Shown here: one piece after another, positions 52,957 to 61,783 of the stretch
How the letters are laid out: every line of letters starts with the position of its first letter
How positions within the stretch are numbered: the stretch's first letter is position 1
DNA from: Bacteroidota bacterium
GTDB lineage: Bacteria > Bacteroidota > Bacteroidia > Chitinophagales > Chitinophagaceae
Length of the DNA stretch: 64,000 nt
Assembly: GCA_023409975.1 (NCBI GenBank)
Contig: JAEYQO010000057.1
Location: 7,122-71,121, forward strand
Direction of reading: 5' to 3'
The notes under the pieces: model-generated
The model's input: only the letters and a program-made list of their open reading frames with translations
Database searches by the model: none
Told to the model about the DNA's origin: nothing
Position numbers and translations under genes: made by a program

Positions 52957-54413
52957 GCAGGAAGTTTACCCTGCTCCTCTTTTTCCAGATCTCTGCTTTT
53001 CTTGTCCAGGATCACCAGCAGTGCCAGTGAGATATAGAACAAGGCGCCCACCTTGTGCGTCTCTAATAATTCAGAGAAGAAGTTGTTGACAAAGCCTGCT
53101 CCAAACATCATGGCTACCATCATCGTCACCTTTCTGTAGAACGGGTCTCTGAATCTGTAGTAGGTCTTTTGAGCATGATAGAAGAAGACCATCAGCAGGA
53201 TCGCATACAGGATCATTGCCGGCCATCCCTGTTCCACCAGCATAAAGAGGAAGTAGTTGTGGGTAGTGGACATTTCCTCGTTCCGGCTCACGTAGGTGCG
53301 GAAGGAGTTTACAGCATAAGGCTTGTAGTGATAGTAGAAGGAGTTCGGACCATATCCGACGATGGGCCTGTCATTGCTCATTCTCACTCCTGCGATCCAA
53401 CGATAGAGACGCTCCATCGAAGACATGTCTTCACCCCTGAACGTAGCGATGATATGATCGGTCCAGGTCTTGTGCATATATGTCTTATGGAACGTGGGTC
53501 GGAAATCGATGAACTTATTGTCTGTGATCATGTAAGTCAGCAGGAGCGCCATAATGCCATAGATCACCGGCATCATCAGATTTGCCAGTCTCAGGCGGAT
53601 GGCGAGGTAGACAACATAGGCGAATATTACGGCGAGGATAGCTGCTCTGGCGTAGGTGAAATAGATCACCGGAAGAAAGAAGATCAGCATCAGCAAAAAG
53701 GGGATCCGGATAAACCAGGATTTTCCTTTGGTAAGGGAGTAGCCGAGGGCCACCGCGGGAAAGAACATCGACATGAACGTAGAGTAATCCACGTGGTTAT
53801 AGTAGAGCATCCCGATAGCCTTCTCGATTTTACGGAAGTGGAATCCCGTCAGGTAATGCCGGTAGAAAATGATGATCATGGTGACCAGCAGCGGAATAAG
53901 GATCACCCAGAAAGCTATCCTATAGTCCTTCTTTTCCCGGAAAATGAATACAGGTAATACGAAGAACGATACGAGGAACCAGCATTTGGCCAGAAGGAAC
54001 TTCAGGGAGAATAGTGGTTCCTGTGAGAAGACGACAGCCACAATAAGCCAGACGAATTGCAGGGCTACTACCAGAACAATCGGATGCCGGAGCCACCATT
54101 CAGGCAGGATTCTGGGATTGTTACAGACCATCAGTATGAACATGAGCAGGAAAGCCCACATCATCGGTTCATCCGGTACTGTTGTAGATAAGGAGCCTCC
54201 AAAAAACCAGAGATCTATGGATAGCGGTATGGTGAAGAGGAAAATCCAGTAGGCCAGTTTCCAGTTTGCGCCTACCAGCAGAATATACAGGTAAACAAAG
54301 GGTACTGCCAGCAACAGGAATTGGCCTGTCCATACGAACAGGATGATGCTGAGCAGCAGAATGGCTACACTGATAACAGAGCCAGCCTTTGATCTGTTGA
54401 TACCAAGTTCCAT
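52953..54413 (-). CDS. O-antigen ligase (WaaL/Wzy) family membrane protein
   Basis: 486 residues with about eleven membrane helices. A large periplasmic loop (about 300-400) contains SMERLYRWIAGVRMSNDRPIVGYGPNSFYYHYKP and TTHNYFLFMLVEQGW, the Wzy_C pattern with the conserved His. Family members join polysaccharide repeats to lipid A core or polymerise them. The start shares one base with the stop of the Wzz-like gene. No glycosyltransferases are adjacent. LPS ligase or polymerase cannot be distinguished. Confidence 0.85.
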   Translation of the reverse strand: MELGINRSKAGSVISVAILLLSIILFVWTGQFLLLAVPFVYLYILLVGANWKLAYWIFLFTIPLSIDLWFFGGSLSTTVPDEPMMWAFLLMFILMVCNNPRILPEWWLRHPIVLVVALQFVWLIVAVVFSQEPLFSLKFLLAKCWFLVSFFVLPVFIFREKKDYRIAFWVILIPLLVTMIIIFYRHYLTGFHFRKIEKAIGMLYYNHVDYSTFMSMFFPAVALGYSLTKGKSWFIRIPFLLMLIFFLPVIYFTYARAAILAVIFAYVVYLAIRLRLANLMMPVIYGIMALLLTYMITDNKFIDFRPTFHKTYMHKTWTDHIIATFRGEDMSSMERLYRWIAGVRMSNDRPIVGYGPNSFYYHYKPYAVNSFRTYVSRNEEMSTTHNYFLFMLVEQGWPAMILYAILLMVFFYHAQKTYYRFRDPFYRKVTMMVAMMFGAGFVNNFFSELLETHKVGALFYISLALLVILDKKSRDLEKEEQGKLPA

Positions 54414-55387
54414 TAATCGCGGTTAGCAGACGCTTCCTGGTAATAGGTTGAAAGTAGTGCCCAGGCAGCACTGAAGAATAATCCCACGAAGAAGCAGGTG
54501 GCCAGAATTACAAAAAGACTGGGTCCCCAATGTTCAACCGGAATCTTTGGTGCAGTAACCACATGGAATAGTGGCATTTCATCAGTGCCGGTTCCTGTTA
54601 GGTATTGATGCATCAGCGACAGGTAGCGAGCCCTGTCTATTACAAGCATGTCCTTTTCAGCTTCGATATTCTGAATTGCTTCTACATAATAGCCTGTATT
54701 GTTGCCGTTTCCTTTGATATTATTACCCAAGATCTGGTTTGATCTGGTGGGGCTGATAATGTCATAAATACCGGATTCCTGGCGCATCCTCGTAAGGGTA
54801 TCGGTCAAAACCGCGATAGTGCTGTCCATCTCGCGGGTCTTTCTTTCGAGGGAATTGAACGTATTGAGTTTTGTAGAAAGATACACAGCCTGGAAGGAGC
54901 TCTCGAGCGCTTTCAGTGCAGCTTCAACAACTCTCTGGGCGCGGGCAGCGTTTTTGTCGTGAAAATATAGTTCAACAATGGTGTAGGCTGTCCTGCGGAT
55001 CTCAAAGTTGTCCTTGAAATCTTCCTTCAATTCATATGCCTGATACGGATCATTAAGATCGAATTTCCAGGCGGTGTCCAGTCCTGTAGCACGGATCACC
55101 TGCATGTAGAAGGTATCGGACTTCGCCAGAGCCATGATTCTGTCGATGTCATCTTCACCACCGAAATAGTCCGTATAGCGGGAGTCGGCGCCAGCAAATA
55201 CGTTGGATCTGTCGCCAAATAGAGGATTGTTTACAAAAAATTCTGCTTTAGCCTCGTATTTGTCGGGCCTTAAAAAATGGAAGATGAGTCCTAGTACGAC
55301 AGCGATTGCTGTGACTGTGAGGATAAAGCGTGATCTCCTACTAAGGATCCGGACAATATGTACCAGATCGAAACGGGATGTGCTCAT
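54413..55387 (-). CDS. Wzz-type polysaccharide chain-length determinant
   Basis: 324 residues. N-terminal membrane helix (FILTVTAIAVVLGLIFHFL), a periplasmic coiled-coil domain (about 45-280) and a C-terminal helix preceded by PKIPVEHWGPSLFVILATCFFVGLFF, the Wzz layout with its proline-containing second helix. No C-terminal tyrosine kinase domain. Probably sets the polymer length made with the adjacent O-antigen-ligase-like protein. Confidence 0.82.
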   Translation of the reverse strand: MSTSRFDLVHIVRILSRRSRFILTVTAIAVVLGLIFHFLRPDKYEAKAEFFVNNPLFGDRSNVFAGADSRYTDYFGGEDDIDRIMALAKSDTFYMQVIRATGLDTAWKFDLNDPYQAYELKEDFKDNFEIRRTAYTIVELYFHDKNAARAQRVVEAALKALESSFQAVYLSTKLNTFNSLERKTREMDSTIAVLTDTLTRMRQESGIYDIISPTRSNQILGNNIKGNGNNTGYYVEAIQNIEAEKDMLVIDRARYLSLMHQYLTGTGTDEMPLFHVVTAPKIPVEHWGPSLFVILATCFFVGLFFSAAWALLSTYYQEASANRD

Positions 55388-55438
55388 TTTATTGTGTATG
55401 TGTGTGATTAAGCGTTAAAATTACTGAATAAAGGGCGG

Positions 55439-56515
55439 TTAAATGACGGTTTCGCCTGCCTGCATCTTTTCTGCGTTCTCAGCCAGTTGTAATGCCTCGA
55501 TCATTTCCTGGATATTCCCATTCATAAAATCATCGAGGTTATATATGGTCATGTTGATGCGGTGATCTGTTACGCGGCCTTGTGGGTAGTTGTAAGTACG
55601 GATTTTTGCTGAGCGGTCACCGGTGCTCACAAGGCTTTTTCTTCTGCGGGCAATTTCCTCTTCGTGTTTACGTACCTGTTCCTCATAGAGCTTCGTACGC
55701 ATCATCTGGGTTGCCTTTTCCCTGTTGGCCAACTGTGTCCGTTCTGTTTGACAAACTACTACCGTTCCTGTGGGTACGTGGGTCAGGATTACTTTTGTTT
55801 CAACCTTGTTAACGTTCTGGCCACCGGCACCACCGCTTCGGGCGGTTTCCATTTTCAGGTCGCTCTCCCTCAGTTCGAAGTCGATTTCTTCCGCCTCAGG
55901 CATTACGGCTACTGTTGCGGCAGAAGTATGGACGCGGCCACTTGCTTCAGTCGCCGGCACTCTCTGAACACGATGCACGCCGCTCTCGAATTTCATAGTG
56001 CCGTAAACATCTTCACCCTGTACTTCCAATTGAATTTCCTTGTATCCGCCTACAGTGCCTTCTGTTTCAGAAAGTACGGATACCCGCCAGCCCTTTTTTT
56101 CGCAGTAGCGCAGATACATCCGCATGAGGTCTCCCGCAAAAAGACTCGCCTCGTCGCCCCCGGTGCCAGCCCGTATTTCCAGGATTGCATTTTTTTCATC
56201 CTGCGGATCCTTCGGGATCAGTAGCTGTCTGATCTGCTGTTCCAGCTCGTCCTTTTGAACCTGTGCGTTTTCAAGGTCCTCCCTGGCCATGTCCCTAAGG
56301 TCCTGGTCAGATTCAGTAGCGAGCACCTCCTTACCGAAGGCGATACCTTCCAGGCAGGACCGGTATTTTTTGTAGGCTTCTACTATCGGCTCGAGCTTCC
56401 GGTATTCCTTACTGATTGTCGAAAAACGTTTATTATCACTTACCACTTCGGGGTTAGTGAGCGCAACGCCCAGATCGTCAAAACGGGCTTTGATGGCTTC
56501 CAGCTTATCAAGCAT
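55439..56515 (-). CDS. prfA: Peptide chain release factor 1
   Basis: 358 residues. The catalytic GGQ (231-233, GGAGGQNVNKVETKV) and the RF1-type decoding motif in HRVQRVPATEASGRVHTSAATVAVMPEAEE are intact. Recognises UAA and UAG. Lies behind infB on the same strand but is separated by a strong terminator, so it is probably transcribed from its own promoter. Confidence 0.97.
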   Translation of the reverse strand: MLDKLEAIKARFDDLGVALTNPEVVSDNKRFSTISKEYRKLEPIVEAYKKYRSCLEGIAFGKEVLATESDQDLRDMAREDLENAQVQKDELEQQIRQLLIPKDPQDEKNAILEIRAGTGGDEASLFAGDLMRMYLRYCEKKGWRVSVLSETEGTVGGYKEIQLEVQGEDVYGTMKFESGVHRVQRVPATEASGRVHTSAATVAVMPEAEEIDFELRESDLKMETARSGGAGGQNVNKVETKVILTHVPTGTVVVCQTERTQLANREKATQMMRTKLYEEQVRKHEEEIARRRKSLVSTGDRSAKIRTYNYPQGRVTDHRINMTIYNLDDFMNGNIQEMIEALQLAENAEKMQAGETVI

Positions 56516-56571
56516 ATAAGTTGATTTCTGTTATTGTTGTTGGGGTAAAAGAGGTGCAAAGATAATTTCTC

Positions 56572-56615
56572 TTAAAAGAAGAAACCGTAACCCTTTATTC
56601 ACGGGTTACGGTTTC
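56572..56615 (-). terminator. Terminator of infB
   Basis: A 13-bp perfect stem, 56581-56593 with 56603-56615, nine-base loop. On the minus strand it is followed by TTCTTTT. It closes the rimP-nusA-infB unit. Confidence 0.85.
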
Positions 56616-56633
56616 CCATATTATGTTCTGAAG

Positions 56634-59630
56634 CTACAGCGTACGCTTCACTTCTACTTCTTCGTATGCTTCGATGATATCACCTACGCGAATGTCATTG
56701 TAGTTCTTGACAGACATACCGCATTCATAACCAGCGCTCACTTCCTTAACATCATCCTTGAAACGTTTCAGGGAGGCAAGCTCACCATTGTAGATTACGA
56801 TACCGTCGCGGACGAGGTTGATCTTACTGTTACGGTTGATCTTACCATCCAGAACGTAGCAGCCTGCAATGCTACCTACGCCGCTGATCTTGTAAACTTC
56901 GCGGATTTCAACGTTCGCCACTGTCTTACGCTCGACCTTCGGTTCAAGAAGACCTTCCATCGCGCTCTTGATTTCTTCGATAGCGTCGTAGATGATCGAG
57001 TAGGTTCGGATCTCGATGTTCTCCTGCTCGGCGAGCCTGGATGCCTGAATTGCAGGACGCACCTGGAACCCGATGATGATCGCGTCGGATGCTGTTGCAA
57101 GTAGTACGTCGGATTCAGTAATCTGCCCCACACCTTTGTGAACAACATTGACTGCTACCTCTTCCGTAGACAATTTCTGTAAGGAGTCACTCAGGGCTTC
57201 AACAGATCCGTCAAAGTCACCCTTGATGATCACTGCCAGTTCCTTAAAGTTACCCAGAGCCAGTCGGCGGCCGATTTCATCCAGGGTAATGTGTTTCTTC
57301 GTACGTATACCCTGCTCACGAAGGATCTGTGAACGATGATTGGCAATGTTCTTGGCTTCGTTCTCGTCTTCAAAGACTTTGAACTTCTCACCGGCCTGCG
57401 GCGCCCCGTTCAGCCCCAGTACCTGAACCGGTGCTGAAGGACCTGCCTGCGTCACACGCTGACCACGCTCGTTGAACATAGCCTTGATCTTACCGTAGTA
57501 CTGACCGCAGACAATCATATCTCCCTGTTTCAGAGTACCATTCTGTACCAGCATGGTGGATTGATAGCCACGACCTTTGTCAAGAGAAGCTTCGATCACA
57601 GAACCGGTACCAGTTCTGTCAGGATTAGCTTTCAGCTCGAGAAGTTCTGCTTCCAGCAATACTTTCTCGAGAAGGAGTTCGATATTCAGCCCTTTCTTGG
57701 CAGAAATCTCCTGGCTCTGGAACTTACCACCCCAGTCTTCAACCAGGATGTTCATGTTCGCGAGCTGTTCTTTTATCTTTTCCGGGTTAGCACCCTCTTT
57801 ATCTATCTTGTTGATGGCGAATACCATAGGGAGGTTCGCTGCCTGAGCATGCGAGATGGCTTCCTTGGTCTGCGGCATGATGGCATCGTCTGCGGCTACC
57901 ACGATGATGGCAATATCTGCGACCTTGGCACCACGGGCTCGCATCGCCGTAAACGCTTCGTGACCTGGAGTATCCAGGAAGGTTAGTTTCTTGCCTTCCG
58001 GTGTAGTTACCTGGTATGCACCTATATGTTGTGTGATACCACCTGCCTCACCAGCAACTACATTTGCATTGCGGATATAGTCGAGCAAAGACGTCTTACC
58101 GTGATCGACGTGACCCATGATGGTGACAATCGGGGCTCTGGGCTGACGATCTTCTTCTGCATCTACCTCGTCTTCTTCAGTATCTGTTTCCTGTTCCAGG
58201 TTGATGAATTCTACTTCATACCCGAATTCGTTGGATACAAGTTCAATTACTTCTGCATCAAGACGCTGATTGATGGAAACCATGATTCCCAGTCCCATAC
58301 ATTTACTGATAACATCAGCAAAGCTTACATCCAGGAGGTTTGCCAGTTCGCTTACAGAGATAAACTCAGTTACCTGGATAATATTATCCTGGCCCAGTTC
58401 TTCTGCTGCGCGTTTTTCAGCCTGCTCATCACGCTTGTTACGACGGTATTTTGCTTTAGACCCTTTGCCACGGGTATTCCCCGCCAGTTTGGCCTGGGTC
58501 TGCCTGATTTTGTCCTGTATTGCTTTAGCGTCGATCTCCTGTTGCTGAGGCGTTATTGCACCTCGGTCACCTCTGCGGCCAGCTCTGTTGCCCTGCTGTC
58601 CCTGTCCCTGTCCCTGCCTTCGGTCGCCTGGTCGGCCCTGACCGAATGGTCGCTGGCCACCCTGACCACCCTGGCCTCTGTTCTGGTCCTGGCGGAGCGA
58701 TTCAGGTTTCTTTTGAACGGGAATACGCTTCCTGCTTCTCTTTTCCCGGTTATCGGTCTTCGAACCCTCTTTTTCGACGGGTAATTCAATGCGGCCGATG
58801 ATCTTGGGGCCCTCCAGTTTGGGAGCCTTCATTTCGATATGCTCGCGCTTCTCTTCTTCTTCCTGTGCCGGAGTAGCAGGAGGGGTAGTGTCTGCTACCG
58901 GTGTTGCTGGCTGTTCCTCCACTGGCTCGGGAGCTGCGGTAGGAACACTCGCTTCTTTTGTACCGGTTTCTTCCTTTGGAGTTTCTTCCTTTGGTTTTTC
59001 TTCTGGTGCAGGTTCTTCTTTTCTGGCAGGTTTCTTTTTGGCAGCAGCCCCTTTCTTAGGACGCGAAGAAAGGTTTAGCTCATCCAGATTGATCTTGCCA
59101 AGGATATTAGGCCCACCAATTTTTGTCGGTTTGACTTCCGGCTGTACGGGTTCTTCCTGAGCCGGCGGTTCCGGCTGAACTTCCGGTGCAGCCTCCGCCT
59201 GAGGCGCGGGTGCTTCCGGTTCCACTTGTTGTGGTTCCTCTTGCTTTGGAGCCTCTTCTTTGGGCTCCTCTTGCACCACTTCCGGCTGAGGAGCAGGTGT
59301 TGGTTCGGGCTCCGGCTCCGGTTTGGGTTCAGGAACAGGTTCCTCTTTCTTGTCCCGCGCAGTCAGGTCAAGGTCTTCTTTGGTCTTCCTGGTATTGTCC
59401 AGCAGAGAACCTTTAGGCAAAGCAATCTCCTCACTTTTGCGCTTCGCGAGTTTGTCTTGCGCAAACTCGCCCTGCAAAGCGTCATACATCTCTTCAGTGA
59501 GCTTTGTGTTGGGATTACTTGCGTTGATCTCAAAGCCTTTTCCTGTAAGAAATTCGATAAGCGTCTCCTTACCAATGTTAAATTCTTTGGCTGCTGCCAG
59601 TAATCTCGGAGTTTTCGTTGCTGTTGCCAT
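56634..59630 (-). CDS. infB: Translation initiation factor IF-2
   Basis: 998 residues. The N-terminal IF2N helix (about 1-60) is followed by a long Pro/Glu-rich stretch (about 90-270) and a Gln/Gly/Arg-rich stretch (about 315-360), then a second helical region and the G domain with GHVDHGKTS (506-514), DTPGHEAF and NKIDK. Domains II-IV complete the protein. Delivers fMet-tRNA to the 30S subunit. Third gene of rimP-nusA-infB, with a 150-nt gap after nusA. Confidence 0.98.
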   Translation of the reverse strand: MATATKTPRLLAAAKEFNIGKETLIEFLTGKGFEINASNPNTKLTEEMYDALQGEFAQDKLAKRKSEEIALPKGSLLDNTRKTKEDLDLTARDKKEEPVPEPKPEPEPEPTPAPQPEVVQEEPKEEAPKQEEPQQVEPEAPAPQAEAAPEVQPEPPAQEEPVQPEVKPTKIGGPNILGKINLDELNLSSRPKKGAAAKKKPARKEEPAPEEKPKEETPKEETGTKEASVPTAAPEPVEEQPATPVADTTPPATPAQEEEEKREHIEMKAPKLEGPKIIGRIELPVEKEGSKTDNREKRSRKRIPVQKKPESLRQDQNRGQGGQGGQRPFGQGRPGDRRQGQGQGQQGNRAGRRGDRGAITPQQQEIDAKAIQDKIRQTQAKLAGNTRGKGSKAKYRRNKRDEQAEKRAAEELGQDNIIQVTEFISVSELANLLDVSFADVISKCMGLGIMVSINQRLDAEVIELVSNEFGYEVEFINLEQETDTEEDEVDAEEDRQPRAPIVTIMGHVDHGKTSLLDYIRNANVVAGEAGGITQHIGAYQVTTPEGKKLTFLDTPGHEAFTAMRARGAKVADIAIIVVAADDAIMPQTKEAISHAQAANLPMVFAINKIDKEGANPEKIKEQLANMNILVEDWGGKFQSQEISAKKGLNIELLLEKVLLEAELLELKANPDRTGTGSVIEASLDKGRGYQSTMLVQNGTLKQGDMIVCGQYYGKIKAMFNERGQRVTQAGPSAPVQVLGLNGAPQAGEKFKVFEDENEAKNIANHRSQILREQGIRTKKHITLDEIGRRLALGNFKELAVIIKGDFDGSVEALSDSLQKLSTEEVAVNVVHKGVGQITESDVLLATASDAIIIGFQVRPAIQASRLAEQENIEIRTYSIIYDAIEEIKSAMEGLLEPKVERKTVANVEIREVYKISGVGSIAGCYVLDGKINRNSKINLVRDGIVIYNGELASLKRFKDDVKEVSAGYECGMSVKNYNDIRVGDIIEAYEEVEVKRTL

Positions 59631-59780
59631 TCGGTTATTTAGTCAAACAATAATCGCCCAGGTGCGTCTTAGTCTATTCAGCCTAAACCACAAACCTACG
59701 CTATTTTACTTAAATGGGTTGGCCTAAAAGCGGCTTCAATCGGTGCCTGTAGCGGTTTTGATGCCGCTTTCGGCGATTGC

Positions 59781-61040
59781 TCAACCGTTGTTAGACTCGT
59801 TTTCAAATTCCGCCTGAAGAATACGCTGAACATCGCGAACAGTTTCTTCTTCCAGATCGGTACGTCTTACCAGTTCTTCAACTGAAAGATCCAGCACACT
59901 CAACGCCGTGTCGCAACCGATTTTCTTAAATTCATCGATCACCCAGGCGTCAATTTCATCGCTGAATTCATCCAGGTCGATATCATAGTCGAGTTCGTCT
60001 TCCTGAACATCACGATAAACATCGATGCTATAACCTGTTAATTCCTGTGCCAGCTTGATGTTTACACCTTTTCTACCAATCGCAAGGGACACCTGATCAG
60101 GTTCAAGGTATACGTCCGCATGTTGCGTTTCGTTGTTCAGTTCCATCCTGTTGATCCTCGAAGGCGTCAGCGAACGCTGGATCAACAGTTGTGTATTATT
60201 GGTGAAATTGATAATGTCAATGTTCTCGTTCCTTAATTCACGCACGATTCCGTGGATTCGGCTACCCTTCATTCCCACGCAGGCTCCTACCGGGTCGATA
60301 CGGTCGTCATAGCTTTCAACAGCTACTTTGGCACGCTCACCAGGCTCACGAACAATCTTTTTCACGACAATCAGGCCATCCATGATTTCAGGAACCTCGA
60401 TCTCGAGGAGTTTCTCCAGGAAGGATGGGTGGGTACGACTCAGGATAATAATGGGGGTATTATTCCGCATTTCCACCTTCTTTACCACCGCTCTTACAGA
60501 CTCACCTTTCTTAAAAAAGTCATTGGGAATCTGTTCAGACTTAGGCAGAATCAGTTCATTGCCTTCATCATCCAACAGGAGAATTTCCTTTTTCCAGATT
60601 TGATATACCTCCCCATTGATGATCTCGCCGATTCTGTCTGCATACTTATCCAGCAGATTTTTCTTTTTCAGATCACCGATACGTGCGGCCAGGGTTTGTT
60701 TAGCGGCAAGAATAGCACGACGACCGAAGTCAATCACATTGATTTCCTCATATACCTCTTCGCCCACGCTAAAATCAGGGTCGATTGTATGTGCTTCAGC
60801 TAATTCTATCTCCAGGTTATCATCTTCCGAGAATCCATCTTCTACGATCACACGCCTGCGGAAAATTTCCAGATCACCTGTCTGGTCGTTTACAATCACG
60901 TCAAAGTTCTCATCCGTGCCGTATTTTTTTCTCAGCAGCGTCTTGAAAACATCCTCGATCACCTTCATGAGGGTAGGACGGTCAATATTCTCCGCGTCCT
61001 TAAATTCCTGAAACGACTCAATTAGATTGATACTTGCCAT
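59781..61040 (-). CDS. nusA: Transcription termination/antitermination factor NusA
   Basis: 419 residues. N-terminal polymerase-binding domain (LIESFQEFKDAENIDRPTLMKVIEDVFKTLLRKKYG), S1 domain (about 130-200), two KH domains (GACVGMKGSRIHGIVRELRNENIDI; VSLAIGRKGVNIKLAQELTGYSIDV) and a short C-terminal acidic/helix-hairpin region. Controls pausing and termination. 42 nt behind rimP. Confidence 0.97.
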   Translation of the reverse strand: MASINLIESFQEFKDAENIDRPTLMKVIEDVFKTLLRKKYGTDENFDVIVNDQTGDLEIFRRRVIVEDGFSEDDNLEIELAEAHTIDPDFSVGEEVYEEINVIDFGRRAILAAKQTLAARIGDLKKKNLLDKYADRIGEIINGEVYQIWKKEILLLDDEGNELILPKSEQIPNDFFKKGESVRAVVKKVEMRNNTPIIILSRTHPSFLEKLLEIEVPEIMDGLIVVKKIVREPGERAKVAVESYDDRIDPVGACVGMKGSRIHGIVRELRNENIDIINFTNNTQLLIQRSLTPSRINRMELNNETQHADVYLEPDQVSLAIGRKGVNIKLAQELTGYSIDVYRDVQEDELDYDIDLDEFSDEIDAWVIDEFKKIGCDTALSVLDLSVEELVRRTDLEEETVRDVQRILQAEFENESNNG

Positions 61041-61082
61041 GGTTTATGCATTTAGTTTCCCATATCGGGAGTTATCCTGAGT

Positions 61083-61538
61083 TTAGAATACAATTTGAAC
61101 AATTGTTGTTTTTATATCTGACATAGGTACTTCAACAGTACTGGTTTCTTTCTTTTTAGGAATCCTGATCTCAAGCGTCAGCGTTTCATCTCCTACCGCT
61201 TTCAGAACTCCGGTTTTCTCTGCCTCATCGTTCATCGTTATGGTAACGGTGCGGCCGATATTCTTTTTATACTGACGCAGAGAGGTGAGTGGTTCGTCGA
61301 CCCCGGGACTGCTCACCTCAAGCGAAAAGTCTCCGTCAGGAAACATCTGCTGCGCCTCGATTGCTGCATAAAGCTGCCGGTTTATCCGAGCGCTTTTGTC
61401 GATTGAGAGTCCGCCATCAGCATCCAGAAATACTTTGATATTATTCGTTGGTTTAATCTTTATTCGCACCAGGAACATATCAGTACCCTCTAGAAGGGGC
61501 TCTAATAATGATTTAATCTGATCTAATACTTCAGCCAT
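61083..61538 (-). CDS. rimP: Ribosome maturation factor RimP
   Basis: 151 residues from ATG 61538: MAEVLDQIKSLLEPLLEGTDMFLVRIKIKPTNNIKVFLDADGGLSIDK, then DFSLEVSSPGVDEPLTSLRQYKKNIGRTV and a C-terminal SH3-like barrel. Assists 30S assembly. The frame is open further upstream (an in-frame ATG at 61580 would add 14 residues), but that ATG begins in the leader hairpin, and homology starts at 61538. Head of the rimP-nusA-infB unit. Confidence 0.93.
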   Translation of the reverse strand: MAEVLDQIKSLLEPLLEGTDMFLVRIKIKPTNNIKVFLDADGGLSIDKSARINRQLYAAIEAQQMFPDGDFSLEVSSPGVDEPLTSLRQYKKNIGRTVTITMNDEAEKTGVLKAVGDETLTLEIRIPKKKETSTVEVPMSDIKTTIVQIVF

Positions 61539-61544
61539 AATTTC

Positions 61545-61575
61545 AAAAAACAAGGGAACACGACCGTGTTCCCTT
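61545..61575 (-). terminator. Terminator-like hairpin in the rimP leader (possible attenuator)
   Basis: On the minus strand AAGGGAACAC pairs perfectly with GTGTTCCCTT (61566-61575 with 61552-61561, four-base loop), then G and TTTTTT (61545-61550). It lies between the promoter -7 box and the rimP ATG, six bases after the T-run. Confidence 0.75.
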
Positions 61576-61598
61576 TCCATTGAATTTCTAATCCGCCA

Positions 61599-61629
61599 CA
61601 AAAATACGAATTGTTCTGATTTCACCAAA
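61599..61629 (-). promoter_or_regulatory. Promoter of rimP-nusA-infB
   Basis: Minus strand TTTG (61626-61629), 19-nt spacer, TATTTTTG (61599-61606): exact consensus. The predicted leader of about 50-55 nt contains the hairpin at 61552-61575. Confidence 0.68.
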
Positions 61630-61783
61630 ATCTTCCATACATAGACCAGAGAATGGAAGCAGAAGAATCCAGCATGTTTGAAACTTATATGACATTCCAT
61701 GTAGCGAAGAATTCTATATTCGTCGTGTGTTTCGGGGGGTTAACAGGGCTCAGTGGGGGCTATGGACGATTAAGAACACCTAT

